A stretch of 60,358 nucleotides of DNA, taken from assembly GCA_013288825.1 (NCBI GenBank), contig JABDBC010000008.1:1-60358 (forward strand). The letters run 5' to 3'. The position numbers were made by a program, and so were the translations under genes. How positions within the stretch are numbered: position 1 is the stretch's first letter; every line of letters starts with the position of its first letter. Positions 11,526-20,007 of this stretch are shown here, in pieces. The DNA comes from Chlamydiota bacterium (GTDB taxonomy: Bacteria; Chlamydiota; Chlamydiia; Chlamydiales; Parachlamydiaceae). The notes under the pieces were generated by a model. The model had not been told where the DNA came from and did no database searches. It saw nothing but the letters and a program-made list of their open reading frames with translations.

Positions 11526-13008
11526 AAACATAACGGCGGATCATAGTGGTCGTCTGGTCATTGTCTCCAATCGATTGCCAGTGGTGACCACCAAAAAAAA
11601 TGGCTGTTTGACCATGACAACTGGTTCTGGAGGGTTGGTGACAGCTCTTGCTCCCGTTTTAAAAAACCGGGGAGGAGTATGGATTGGATGGCCGGGTCCA
11701 ATAGAAGAGAATGAGTATGACAAAGTACAGGAAATGCTTTCAGAACAAGGCAAACAGACAGGTTTTTCGCTCAATCCGGTGTTCCTAAGTGAAGAGGAGG
11801 AAAAACTTTATTACAGTGGGTTTGCAAACGAGATTATATGGCCTCTATTTCACGATCTCCAATCGGAATGTCATTTTGTTCCAGTATATTGGTATGCTGT
11901 TCAAGAAGTGAATCGCAAATTTGCGGAGAGAATAGAACAGCATTCAAAAAAGGGAGATTTTGTTTGGGTTCATGATTACCATTTAATGCTTGTAGGACAA
12001 TATTTGCGTGAGAGAATTGGAAATGAAAAAATAGGCTTTTTTTTGCATATACCCTTTCCTCCATTAGATATCTTTTTGAAGCTGCCTTGGCGTTTTCAGG
12101 TATTGCGGGCCTTACTAGAATATGATCTGATTGGTTTTCAAACGTTACGTGATCAGCGCAACTTTATACAATGCGTCAAAAAGCTTCTTCCTGATGTCAA
12201 TCTATTCAATAAAAGTCACGTCTATATATGTCAGACTGCAACGCGAGAAGTACGCATAGGGGCATTTCCGATCAGTATTGACTTCCAAGAGTTTTCAAAA
12301 CGGGCTGCCAGCAACGAAGTGTCAACACAAGTGGGATCTATACATGAGCATCTGAAAGGGCAAAGAATTGTATTTTCTTGCGATAGATTGGATATATCTA
12401 AAGGGATTCCTTACCGGCTTGAAGCCATTCGTCACTTGTTGTCGAAGCATTCTGAACTACTTGAGAAGGTGACGTTCTTCCAGGTTGTCATTCCCAGTCG
12501 AGTTGAGATTCCCAAGTATCAAAATTTAAAACAGGAAATCGATAGGCTAGTGGGTGAAATAAATAGTCAATTTGGGAAGGTGGGATGGGTTCCCATTCAA
12601 TATCTTTATCATTCAATTAGTCGGGAGGAACTGCTTGCCTATTATCGTTTTTCAGAGGTTGCATTGATCACCCCAATAAAGGACGGAATGAATCTTGTCG
12701 CAAAGGAATATGTCGCATCCAATGTCAATGAGGATGGAGTTCTCGTCCTAAGTGAATTTGCTGGTGCGGCTACACAGCTGCAACATGAGGCATTGCTAAT
12801 CAATCCTTACGATATTGAAGGAGTGGCTGAAACAATTTACATCGCTCTTACCTTTCCATTGTTAGATCGGAAGAAGCGCATGAGAAAAATGAGGCGCCGC
12901 GTGCAGCAATTCGACGTTTTTTGGTGGGTGAAGGCATTTTTGAAGAGTGCAATTTCAAAAGATTTGAACGATTTCCCTGTTATTGAAGAATATATGCCGC
13001 ATGAATAA
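11518..13008 (+). CDS. otsA: Trehalose-6-phosphate synthase (GT20)
   Basis: Transfers glucose from a nucleotide sugar to glucose-6-phosphate. GT20 motifs are all present: [11 protein letters not shown] and [11 protein letters not shown] near the N-terminus, [50 protein letters not shown] and [12 protein letters not shown], ending with [11 protein letters not shown]. Length (496) is normal. The start is a GTG overlapping otsB by 8 bases. The protein acts in the cytosol; trehalose would serve as an osmoprotectant or storage sugar during the extracellular stage (inference). Confidence 0.95.
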   Translation: MGENITADHSGRLVIVSNRLPVVTTKKNGCLTMTTGSGGLVTALAPVLKNRGGVWIGWPGPIEENEYDKVQEMLSEQGKQTGFSLNPVFLSEEEEKLYYSGFANEIIWPLFHDLQSECHFVPVYWYAVQEVNRKFAERIEQHSKKGDFVWVHDYHLMLVGQYLRERIGNEKIGFFLHIPFPPLDIFLKLPWRFQVLRALLEYDLIGFQTLRDQRNFIQCVKKLLPDVNLFNKSHVYICQTATREVRIGAFPISIDFQEFSKRAASNEVSTQVGSIHEHLKGQRIVFSCDRLDISKGIPYRLEAIRHLLSKHSELLEKVTFFQVVIPSRVEIPKYQNLKQEIDRLVGEINSQFGKVGWVPIQYLYHSISREELLAYYRFSEVALITPIKDGMNLVAKEYVASNVNEDGVLVLSEFAGAATQLQHEALLINPYDIEGVAETIYIALTFPLLDRKKRMRKMRRRVQQFDVFWWVKAFLKSAISKDLNDFPVIEEYMPHE

Positions 13009-13033
13009 TAAAGGGCAGTGCGGAGCACCGCCC
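13003..13033 (-). terminator. Rho-independent terminator of the Cys-rich peptide gene
   Basis: Read on the minus strand, a 9-bp stem GGGCGGTGC / GCACTGCCC with a three-base loop (one G.U pair) is followed by TTTATTATT. It lies 36 bases beyond the stop of the minus-strand Cys-rich gene and just after the convergent otsA stop. On the plus strand there is no T-run, so it should work mainly for the minus-strand gene. Confidence 0.75.
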
Positions 13034-13069
13034 GTTATGAGGGTTGATTCTTTTGAATTCCAGGTTGTC

Positions 13070-13303
13070 TTATTTGCAATTCTTGCAGCCGTACGTTGTT
13101 TCTGTGCGAGAATTTTCGCTAGGCTGCGAGGTTTTTCCGCATTGACCATTGGTGCATTTGCATCCTGATTTAGAATAGCATCCACAATGCTTTTCTAGAG
13201 TACATTTGCAGTTATCGCAATGGCAATTTTTCATTTCTGGTGCAGCAGAAAGAAGGCTTACTGCCATTAAAGAGGCTCCTAAGAAACTAAGTAGCATTTT
13301 CAT
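13070..13303 (-). CDS. Small exported cysteine-rich protein
   Basis: A 77-residue protein with an N-terminal signal peptide (MKMLLSFLGASLMAVSLLSA, cleavage likely after SAAP or nearby). The mature part has eleven Cys residues, spaced mostly as CxC and CxxC: CHCDNCKC, HCGCYS, GCKCTNGQC, YGCKNC. The pattern could bind metal like a metallothionein, or form disulfides in the envelope as chlamydial Cys-rich proteins do. Export argues for the envelope, but I cannot decide between them. It has its own terminator and a plausible ribosome site (agggtg) before the ATG. Confidence 0.75.
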   Translation of the reverse strand: MKMLLSFLGASLMAVSLLSAAPEMKNCHCDNCKCTLEKHCGCYSKSGCKCTNGQCGKTSQPSENSRTETTYGCKNCK

Positions 13304-13414
13304 GTTTTCACCCTTATTTTTTAAGTTAATCCACAGATAAATATACCTGATAGCATTATGTTACATTTAACTTCTTAACTATTCAAGCGTTAAAATGATG
13401 GCGGTATAACCCTA

Positions 13415-13780
13415 CTAAACAGGTTGTAGTTTGGGAATCGTACGCTTCCTATGACTCATTTTGAGTTTGGCTGTCGGGGGAGATCTTCTTCGTCTTCTTT
13501 TAAGAATGATGTCATAACCCAGGGCTTCGACAATATTTGAGAAAGATCTCAATGTGAGATTGTCCTTTTTCCCAGTACGTAAGTCTTGAATGAGTGAAGG
13601 AGACACACCCGCTTCTTTTGCTAATTTTCTAATTGAGATGTGGTCCTCTTCCATGACTGCCAGCAGCAGTTCAGAAAGAATGAAATCCTTATATTGCTTT
13701 TCTAAATCCTTCTCAAATTCCGGATCTTCATTTATAAGCCTCTCATATGTAGAGGTAGAACTTTTTTTCTCTTTATCCAT
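13415..13780 (-). CDS. higA: HigA-like antitoxin (XRE helix-turn-helix)
   Basis: A 121-residue antitoxin-type regulator. The helix-turn-helix is in ISIRKLAKEAGVSPSLIQDL followed by RTGKKDNLTLRSFSNIVEAL. The preceding segment (residues 12-45) is an acidic helical region. The Arg/Lys-rich tail (LKRRRRRSPP...) may contribute to DNA contact. It overlaps the upstream toxin gene by 8 bases; toxin-first order is the usual HigBA layout. It would neutralise the toxin and repress the pair's promoter. Confidence 0.85.
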   Translation of the reverse strand: MDKEKKSSTSTYERLINEDPEFEKDLEKQYKDFILSELLLAVMEEDHISIRKLAKEAGVSPSLIQDLRTGKKDNLTLRSFSNIVEALGYDIILKRRRRRSPPTAKLKMSHRKRTIPKLQPV

Positions 13781-14156
13781 AATATACTCCCTCCTCCACT
13801 CTGGCTTTATAATCCTTCTGATAAGCTAGCGCTTTTTTCTTCTCAGTAGGTATCAGTTTATCCTCTTTTTTAACAAAAGCATTGGTTATTATAATTTTCT
13901 TGTCTGAATAGAAAAAACAAAGAAATCGATCAGGTTTAGGCTTGAAAGCATAAATCCCGTCACCCTCGTGTCTAAATTTGGTAATATTTAGAATTTTTCC
14001 TATTCTTGCCATTGTCTTAAATAGTTTAAGGGCTTCAAGCTTTCCTTCGCGATCTAAATCATCAAAATAAGTTTTAGCCTGACTTTTTCCCCGATCATTA
14101 TAATACCACTCAATCGTGTATTCTATTCCCTGGTAAATGATAAATTCTTTGCTCAC
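13773..14156 (-). CDS. higB: HigB-like toxin (RelE superfamily, Gp49-like)
   Basis: A RelE-fold mRNA interferase of the phage Gp49 / HigB type. Typical segments are YTIEWYYNDRGKSQAKTYFD at the N-terminus, then KFRHEGDGIYAFKPKPDRFL and ITNAFVKKEDKLIPTEKKKA, with the basic residues expected at the RelE-like active site. The frame is open to an ATG at 14204, but the GTG at 14156 is preceded at the right distance by AAGGAG, so I choose it (127 residues). The toxin is the first gene of the pair. Confidence 0.85.
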   Translation of the reverse strand: MSKEFIIYQGIEYTIEWYYNDRGKSQAKTYFDDLDREGKLEALKLFKTMARIGKILNITKFRHEGDGIYAFKPKPDRFLCFFYSDKKIIITNAFVKKEDKLIPTEKKKALAYQKDYKARVEEGVYYG

Positions 14157-14321
14157 ATTCCGACTCCTTAACTTTATTGTACCTAAAACAGATTTAAAGC
14201 GCAACCATATTTAGGTACATTTTCAGAGCATTATAACTGACATTTAAAATTTGATACAGTCTAATTTTTGTGCAAATTTTTGTGCATACTTTTTTAAAAA
14301 TCCAGTGTTTTATTTTAGATG

Positions 14322-14350
14322 TTGACTTTTATTCTGAAATGAATTATTAT
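14322..14350 (+). promoter_or_regulatory. Sigma70-type promoter of the argR-importer operon
   Basis: A -35 box TTGACT (14322-14327) and a -10 box TATTAT (14345-14350) are separated by exactly 17 bases. Each has one mismatch to consensus. The transcript would start about 14357, leaving a short leader with the ribosome site taggaga before the argR ATG at 14390. The -10 box lies inside an ARG box. Confidence 0.75.
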
Positions 14351-14377
14351 TCAGAATATAATGAATAAATATACACA
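14338..14377 (+). promoter_or_regulatory. Two tandem ARG boxes (ArgR operator)
   Basis: AATGAATTATTATTCAGA (14338-14355) matches the E. coli ARG-box consensus WNTGAATWWWWATTCANW at every position. A second site, AATGAATAAATATACACA (14360-14377), has one mismatch. Their centres are 22 bases apart, two helical turns, as expected for an ArgR hexamer. The first box covers the -10 element, so arginine-bound ArgR should block RNA polymerase and repress its own gene and the importer. Confidence 0.85.
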
Positions 14378-14389
14378 TAGGAGATCACC

Positions 14390-14851
14390 ATGTCAAACAA
14401 ACAGTCAGCAGAAGACAGACAAAAAGCTATCCAAGAACTTGTCTCAAAGACAGCGATCTCAGATCAAAAGCATCTCGTTGAGCTCCTTGCAGAGCATTAT
14501 AAGATTGAGACGAATCAAGCCGTCGTTTCTCGAGATCTGCGAAAACTCGGGGTCGTAAAAAAAATGATCAATGGCGTGCTGACGTATGAGATCGCAAATG
14601 TGGACGTCTCAGCTGAAATTTTGAGATTGGCCCTTGTAGATATCGTGCACAATGAATCGATGATCGTCATAAAAACGCATCCCGGTTTGGCTGATTTCGT
14701 AGGAGATTGCGTTGATCAACATACCGATTTAGAAGTTTTGGGATGTTTAGCTGGTGAAAATGTCGTTTTTGTCACCCCTAAATCAATCAAAACAATCCGG
14801 AAGACATTTAGTAAAATTTGCGAAAAATTTCATTTTAAAAATAAAGGATAA
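14390..14851 (+). CDS. argR: Arginine repressor
   Basis: A 153-residue ArgR. The N-terminal winged helix-turn-helix (residues 10-70) contains the recognition segment QAVVSRDLRKLGVVK. The C-terminal oligomerisation and arginine-binding domain has IVIKTHPGLADFVGDCVD and LGCLAGENVVFVTP; the Asp in the VGDCVD region corresponds to the arginine-contacting acidic part of the family. It is the first gene of an operon with an amino-acid importer. In Chlamydia pneumoniae ArgR is likewise known to control an arginine-uptake operon. Confidence 0.95.
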   Translation: MSNKQSAEDRQKAIQELVSKTAISDQKHLVELLAEHYKIETNQAVVSRDLRKLGVVKKMINGVLTYEIANVDVSAEILRLALVDIVHNESMIVIKTHPGLADFVGDCVDQHTDLEVLGCLAGENVVFVTPKSIKTIRKTFSKICEKFHFKNKG

Positions 14852-14856
14852 CTAAA

Positions 14857-15594
14857 ATGTATAAAAATATTTTAACACTAATTTCATGTTTAAGTATTTA
14901 TTGTTTTCAGGCTTCAGCCACAACAACAGTTGATGCAAAAATAGTCGTTGGGACTAATGCCGAATATCCCCCATTCACATTCATCGAGAATAAAGCCATT
15001 GTCGGCTTTGATATCGATATTGCAAATGAGGTCGCCCAGAGACTTGGCAAGGCGATCCAGTTCAAAGATATGCCTTTCGATGCACTTATTCCAGATTTGG
15101 TCTTGGGCAACGTCGACTTTGTTGCAGCCGGAATGAGTTACACTGCAGAGCGAGCCAAACGTGTATCATTTACAAAACCGTATCTTTCTGAAGAGCCATT
15201 AGTCATTTTTACAACTTCTGAGAAAAATTTGGACATAGAAGACCTCAAGGATAAAACAGTTGTCGTCATCGAAGGGTTTACAGCAGACCTTTTTATGTCG
15301 TCTAAAAAAGGAGTCAATCTCATACGACTTTCGACGCAATCGGATGGATTTATGGCGATTAAAAGTGGACGTGCGGATGCCTTTGTGACTGCAAAGAGCA
15401 CTGTAAGCGCCTTTTTTGAGATGCAAGATTCTTCTGGGTATCATACGACAGTCATCGCTGGAACTGGGGAGACCTGTGCTTTAGTTGTTCCCAAAAATAA
15501 ACCTGAGATGTTGGTAAGTGTTCAGGCAACCTTGGACGCCATGGAAAAAGATGGCACATTGGATAAATTAAAAACTAAATGGAAGTTACAATGA
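14857..15594 (+). CDS. artJ: Arginine / polar amino-acid ABC transporter substrate-binding protein
   Basis: Periplasmic binding protein of the family-3 (SBP_bac_3) type, 245 residues, with a signal peptide of about 20 residues (ILTLISCLSIYCFQASA). Ligand-pocket segments are VVGTNAEYPPFTFIE, GFDIDIANEVAQRLG, DFVAAGMSYTAERAK and FTKPYL. Location behind argR and ARG boxes makes arginine the likely ligand, as for chlamydial ArtJ. It starts 5 bases after argR and overlaps the permease gene by 4 bases. Confidence 0.88.
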   Translation: MYKNILTLISCLSIYCFQASATTTVDAKIVVGTNAEYPPFTFIENKAIVGFDIDIANEVAQRLGKAIQFKDMPFDALIPDLVLGNVDFVAAGMSYTAERAKRVSFTKPYLSEEPLVIFTTSEKNLDIEDLKDKTVVVIEGFTADLFMSSKKGVNLIRLSTQSDGFMAIKSGRADAFVTAKSTVSAFFEMQDSSGYHTTVIAGTGETCALVVPKNKPEMLVSVQATLDAMEKDGTLDKLKTKWKLQ

Positions 15595-16244
15595 TCGATT
15601 TCACACTCATTTGGGACTCACTGCCTAGCCTTATGTATGGAACAGGAGTTAGCCTTCAAATTGCATTTGTAGCGGCTTTTATTGGACTTACTCTTGGATC
15701 GATTTTTGGCTTGGCAGAAACTTCGAGCAGTCGTTTGGTGACGTTTGCCATTGGAACATACGTCACACTATTTCGTGGAACCCCTATGCTGGTACAAATT
15801 CTATTTGTTTACTATGTGTTGCCACAATTTGGGCTATCTGTAGCCCCCTTTTGGGCAGCTAGTATAGCAATCGGATTGAATAGTTGTGCTTATATTAGCC
15901 AAATTATTCGAACAGGGATCAACGCAGTATCTAAAGGGCAAATAGAGGCAGCTCACACACTTGGTTTTACGCGAATTAAAACGCTGCGATATATCGTCTT
16001 TCCGCAGGCAGTGCGAGCGGCATTGCCAGCACTAGGAAATGAATTGATAACTCTAGTTAAAGATTCCAGTTTAGCTTCAATTATTGGCGTGATGGAACTG
16101 TCTAAAGAGGCTTCTATCATTAGAAGCAGAACCTATGATGCCTTCTCAATACTGCTTGCGGTATCGATTATTTACTTGGTTCTTACAGCAACGCTTGCCT
16201 TTTGCATAAAAAAATATGAAATGAGGATGAAAGCATATGCTTAA
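15591..16244 (+). CDS. Amino-acid ABC transporter permease
   Basis: Inner-membrane permease of the HisM/GlnP family with about five membrane helices (for example IAFVAAFIGLTLGSIFGLA). The EAA loop for the ATPase is EAAHTLGFTRIKTLRYIVFP followed by QAVRAALPALGNELI. I choose the ATG at 15591, which overlaps the binding-protein stop (ATGA), over the ATG four codons upstream; 217 residues. Together with its neighbours it forms a complete importer, presumably for arginine. Confidence 0.9.
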   Translation: MIDFTLIWDSLPSLMYGTGVSLQIAFVAAFIGLTLGSIFGLAETSSSRLVTFAIGTYVTLFRGTPMLVQILFVYYVLPQFGLSVAPFWAASIAIGLNSCAYISQIIRTGINAVSKGQIEAAHTLGFTRIKTLRYIVFPQAVRAALPALGNELITLVKDSSLASIIGVMELSKEASIIRSRTYDAFSILLAVSIIYLVLTATLAFCIKKYEMRMKAYA

Positions 16245-16950
16245 AGTCAGTCAGTTGTGTAAAACCATCAAAAGCAAACCCATTTTGAAAGATCTGGATT
16301 TTGAGATCGATCATGGAAAAATTGCAATATTCTTAGGAGGATCGGGTGTTGGAAAATCAACATTGCTGCGCGTTCTTAATAATCTTGAAGAGTATGACTG
16401 TGGATCTTTTGATCTTGATGGTATTGAACTGAAGTTAACGCATGTGAATCACACGCATACAGTAGGGATGGTTTTTCAGCATTTTAATTTATTTGAGCAT
16501 TTAAGCGCCGAGGACAATATTATCCTCACGCTGACTCATTGCAAGGGAATGGAGAAGGAAGAAGCAGCAGGTATTGCAAACAGACTTTTGAAGCGTTACG
16601 AACTTCAGGATAACGCCAAATCTATGGTTTGTAATTTGTCAGGGGGGCAAAAGCAGCGTTTAGCTATAGCCAGGACGTTGGCTGTAGATCCAAAGATCAT
16701 TTGTTTGGATGAACCCACCTCTGCATTAGATCCTCGACTGACAGGCCAAGTTGCCAAGTACATCACAGAGCTTGCTGCAGAAAATAGGATTGTCCTTTTA
16801 ACGACGCATGATACCAATTTATTAGAACAATTGGATGCTCATTTATTTTTGATGGAGGGAGGTTCAATTATTGAATCTGGTTTAAAAAGTGAATGTTTAG
16901 CTAAAGCAGGGTCTTATCCAAAACTAAACAACTTCCTGAAAGGTTTCTAA
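16237..16950 (+). CDS. Amino-acid ABC transporter ATP-binding protein
   Basis: ATPase of the importer, 237 residues. Walker A is GGSGVGKSTLL, the Q-loop FQHFNLF, the signature LSGGQKQRLAIARTLA, Walker B IICLDEPTSALD and the switch His is in LLTTHD. It overlaps the permease gene by 8 bases. The family is GlnQ/HisP/ArtP-like, and operon context points to arginine. Confidence 0.93.
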   Translation: MLKVSQLCKTIKSKPILKDLDFEIDHGKIAIFLGGSGVGKSTLLRVLNNLEEYDCGSFDLDGIELKLTHVNHTHTVGMVFQHFNLFEHLSAEDNIILTLTHCKGMEKEEAAGIANRLLKRYELQDNAKSMVCNLSGGQKQRLAIARTLAVDPKIICLDEPTSALDPRLTGQVAKYITELAAENRIVLLTTHDTNLLEQLDAHLFLMEGGSIIESGLKSECLAKAGSYPKLNNFLKGF

Positions 16951-16986
16951 GAGAGGCAATTGTGAGCGAAGATGCGCTTCTATCTA

Positions 16987-17080
16987 GCCCAGGCTGAGGA
17001 AGCCCTGAAAGGGCGATCCAAGGCCTGGGAATAGTCCACACATAATCATGAGCCCTGTAAGGGCGACTCTTTAGGTCCAC
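16987..17080. repeat. Short GC-rich repeat words (gccctgaaagggc type)
   Basis: Two hairpin words agccctgaaagggcg and agccctgtaagggcg, plus an arm pair agcccaggctg / aaggcctggg, lie between the importer ATPase and the convergent kinase gene. The words resemble gtcctgaaaggac and gcccaggtcggagcgaagc modules of the element at 42181-42733. It could also serve as a transcription stop between convergent genes. Confidence 0.5.
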
Positions 17081-17092
17081 ACCATTAGATTG

Positions 17093-17926
17093 CTAATACG
17101 CAAGAGTTTCTATTCGCAGCGGGTTGAAATCTGGCGTCGGATTGGTCTTCACCTTTTCATTTCTGGTCACCGCGTAGTGATGAAAGAAGTCAATCACAAC
17201 AATGTAATCCGCATTCTTTCTTGTGGGATAAACGTGAAATGCAAAGTCTTCCAAAATCGCCATCATGTGCTTGAAAAATGCTTGCGAAGTACGCGGAACA
17301 GGCTTTTTTAATTCTCGCTGCCATTTCCAGTCATAAATATTCTCCAACGAGGTCTCAAGGTATATCGCTACGTCAGCATATTGCAAAAAATCCATCGGAA
17401 AAAAGTCCCCAAGGGCATAACAACCCTCAAATAAAATACAATCAACATGTGTCAGATCAAAAGTTTCTTCTCCCATCTCTTTGGTAATTTGGTCAATGGT
17501 TGGCTTGGTGATCGATGTTTCTCCCTTTTGAATACTCGAGAGATTATTATGAAGTTTGTTCCATTGGATTCGTCTTGGATCCAATTCACTAGTGAATTGC
17601 TTTCTCTCTTTTTGACTCAAGCCATAATGATCTAGACTAACGATAATCGAGACAATGTTGTGATCGGTTAATTGTTTTTGCAGTAATTTAGCAATTGTGC
17701 TTTTACCCACTCCTGGGCATCCTCCAATACAAATGATGGCTGGAGATACAGCGTGGTCTGAGGATGCACTGTTTTCGTTTTGTTGGAGGATATTTTGAAT
17801 CTCTTCAACGAGTGGTTGCAGCTCCTCTCTTACAGACTCTTGAGTCCATCCAGAAAAAGGGCATAGGAAAAGAACGAACCATATTAACAAAATACTATTA
17901 GATCTATAATTTCTAATGCTCATCAC
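17093..17926 (-). CDS. Exported P-loop kinase (uridine kinase-like)
   Basis: A 277-residue P-loop kinase with Walker A GGCPGVGKST (residues 68-77) and a following IVSLDHYGLSQKER segment resembling the LDDFY region of uridine/pantothenate-type kinases. CILFEGCYAL supplies the Walker B-like strand. Unusually, the N-terminus is a signal peptide or membrane anchor (SILLIWFVLFLCPFSGW), then a linker helix before the kinase. A nucleotide kinase outside the cytosol would need external ATP, as in a host cell. It lies 6 bases after rarA and is probably co-transcribed. The substrate is unknown. Confidence 0.7.
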   Translation of the reverse strand: MMSIRNYRSNSILLIWFVLFLCPFSGWTQESVREELQPLVEEIQNILQQNENSASSDHAVSPAIICIGGCPGVGKSTIAKLLQKQLTDHNIVSIIVSLDHYGLSQKERKQFTSELDPRRIQWNKLHNNLSSIQKGETSITKPTIDQITKEMGEETFDLTHVDCILFEGCYALGDFFPMDFLQYADVAIYLETSLENIYDWKWQRELKKPVPRTSQAFFKHMMAILEDFAFHVYPTRKNADYIVVIDFFHHYAVTRNEKVKTNPTPDFNPLRIETLAY

Positions 17927-17932
17927 TTCATC

Positions 17933-19207
17933 TCAATATTTAAGGTTATCTTTTTTTTCTCGTAAGGAATTAAAGTATTTGATCCTTTTGCTCATTTCTC
18001 GTTCAAAACCCCTTTCAACAGGAGTGTAGAACTCTTGTCTTTCCATTCCATCAGGAAAATAATTTTGCCCTGAAAACGCTTCAGGAGTGTCGTGGTCATA
18101 AATATAACCCTTCCCATATCCCATATTTCTCATCAATCGAGTGGGGGCATTCAAAATGATATATGGAGGATCTAAATGTCCCGTTTCTGATGCCATGTCA
18201 ACTGCTTTTTTATACGCTGTATAGATCGCATTGCTTTTCGGGGCTAATGCTAAATAAACCACAACTTCTGCTAAAGCAAGTTCCCCTTCTGGTGATCCCA
18301 GCATCTCATAAGCGTCCCTTGCAGCAATTGCCAAAGGTAATGCCTGTGGGTCTGCCAAACCAATATCTTCTGAAGCCATTCTAATTAATCTTCGTGCTAT
18401 AAAAAGAGGTTCCTCACCCCCATTTAAGATTCGTGCAAACCAGTAGAGGCTTGCATTGGGATCCGATCCTCTTACTGCTTTGTGCAAAGCGGATATTAGG
18501 TTATAATGTTGTTCATTACTTTTGTCAAAGAGAGGGGATTTTTTTTGGAACAGGTTTTCTAATTCCTTCACTGTGTAAGGAGTTGATCGTTGAATTCCTT
18601 GAATATTCTCAATCAGGTTGTAGATATAACGTCCATCGCCTTGAGACAAATGGATCAAATACTGCCGCGCTTCTTCATCAATGTTTAAATTGCCCTTAAG
18701 GGTCTCATAACGGGTTAGAAGCTGTTCCAGATTTTCATTTGTCAGGGCATTCAATTTTAAAACGCGCATTCTTGATAAGAGAGCATTATTGAGATAGAAA
18801 GAGGGATTCTCAACTGTAGCTCCCACGAGGATAAGTTTTCCATTTTCTAGATAAGGCAGGAAGGCATCTTGTTGTGCTTTATTAAACCGGTGAATTTCAT
18901 CAACAAAAAGCAGTATGGTTTGGTTTAGTAGAGGGGTATCGTCAGTATCTTTTAAGAGTTTTTTTAGGTCTGCTACACCGCTGAAGACTGCACTCATTGT
19001 TTCAAATCGGAGTGAAAACGCTTTTGCATATAAGCGAGCAATTGAAGTTTTACCACTTCCAGGAGGTCCCCAGAGGATAATGGATAATGGTCTTCCTTTT
19101 TTTATGATGCTGGTGATGAATCCATTTTTCCCAACGATATGGTCTTGTCCAACAATCTCTTCGAGGCTTTTTGGTCTCAGTTGTTCTGAGAGTGGGACAG
19201 AAACCAT
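17933..19207 (-). CDS. rarA: Replication-associated recombination protein A (RarA/MgsA AAA+ ATPase)
   Basis: A 424-residue AAA+ ATPase of the RarA/MgsA/WRNIP1 family, acting at stalled replication forks. Visible are PLSEQLRPKSLEEIVGQDHI, Walker A LWGPPGSGKTSIARLYA, Walker B LLFVDEIHRFNKAQQDAF, sensor ILVGATVENPSF and the C-terminal tetramerisation part with IARRLIRMASEDIGLADP and LDPPYIILNAPTRLMR. Length is normal. It is first in a two-gene unit with the exported kinase. Confidence 0.93.
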   Translation of the reverse strand: MVSVPLSEQLRPKSLEEIVGQDHIVGKNGFITSIIKKGRPLSIILWGPPGSGKTSIARLYAKAFSLRFETMSAVFSGVADLKKLLKDTDDTPLLNQTILLFVDEIHRFNKAQQDAFLPYLENGKLILVGATVENPSFYLNNALLSRMRVLKLNALTNENLEQLLTRYETLKGNLNIDEEARQYLIHLSQGDGRYIYNLIENIQGIQRSTPYTVKELENLFQKKSPLFDKSNEQHYNLISALHKAVRGSDPNASLYWFARILNGGEEPLFIARRLIRMASEDIGLADPQALPLAIAARDAYEMLGSPEGELALAEVVVYLALAPKSNAIYTAYKKAVDMASETGHLDPPYIILNAPTRLMRNMGYGKGYIYDHDTPEAFSGQNYFPDGMERQEFYTPVERGFEREMSKRIKYFNSLREKKDNLKY

Positions 19208-19362
19208 TCTACAACCTTATGTCAACATGTTTCATTTTTCTCTTCTTTATTATAATCGTTAGTTTTTTTATGGCAATTCATTATTTCAATAATTGCACAT
19301 ATTGATTTCTATCGATTAGAATATTAGACGTCCAATGTATAATATTTTTAAAACGAGGATTT

Positions 19363-19917
19363 ATGATATCGTTCAAATTATCTCTATTTAAGTTTCGTAT
19401 TGCATTTAGCCTTCTTCCTTTTTGTTTAATATTGTCCAGTTGTTGTACTGTCAGCCGGGGAACACGTGAAAATGTTGTCATTAATTCTGTACCGTCAGGC
19501 GCGACAATTATTGTCGATGAACAGTATTGTGGCGAGACTCCACAGATCGTGTCATTAACTCGGAAGCATCAGCATTACATTACACTTGCCAAAGAGGGAT
19601 ATCAACCAGAGCATTATCTTTTAAAACCTAAAGCCGATGGAGGGCTTATTGGGAATCTGGGTTATTTGGGTGGAGGCACTGTGTTTGGTCTTGGCGTAGG
19701 TGCAGTAATATGTGTCATTGCTGGAGGAGCCGGCGGCTATGCTGCACCTATTCTTTTGTTTTGTAGTGGTGCTGGAGCTGCGATAGGAGCTGTTATGACG
19801 GCCGGAGGCACTGGTGTAGACCTGATCTCAGGAGGGGGGTATGCTCTTTCTTCGGATCAAGTGCAGGCTCAATTAAGGCCAGTCCAGATCCCCTTTTTAC
19901 CTGATTATCAGCATTGA
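19363..19917 (+). CDS. PEGA-domain lipoprotein
   Basis: A 184-residue predicted lipoprotein: hydrophobic N-terminus and lipobox LILSSC (acylated Cys about residue 27). A PEGA domain follows (residues 38-85), recognisable from INSVPSGATIIVDEQYCGET and ITLAKEGYQP. The C-terminal half is Gly/Ala-rich and hydrophobic, with two membrane-like segments (GTVFGLGVGAVICVIAGGAG and PILLFCSGAGAAIGAVM). PEGA modules usually pack on other envelope or surface domains. The specific role is unknown. Confidence 0.8.
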   Translation: MISFKLSLFKFRIAFSLLPFCLILSSCCTVSRGTRENVVINSVPSGATIIVDEQYCGETPQIVSLTRKHQHYITLAKEGYQPEHYLLKPKADGGLIGNLGYLGGGTVFGLGVGAVICVIAGGAGGYAAPILLFCSGAGAAIGAVMTAGGTGVDLISGGGYALSSDQVQAQLRPVQIPFLPDYQH

Positions 19918-19935
19918 CAGATCCTTGTTAGGATG

Positions 19936-19981
19936 TACGCATCACCTAAAGAATGCTAGCCAAATGTATAGGTGATGCGTA
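19936..19981. terminator. Perfect 13-bp stem-loop between convergent genes
   Basis: tacgcatcaccta (19936-19948) pairs perfectly with 19969-19981 around a 20-base loop. There is no clear T-run on either strand, so it may be a barrier or RNA-stability hairpin rather than a classical terminator. Confidence 0.5.
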
Positions 19982-20007
19982 TGGGACCGTTTAAGATAGC
20001 ATTTGGG

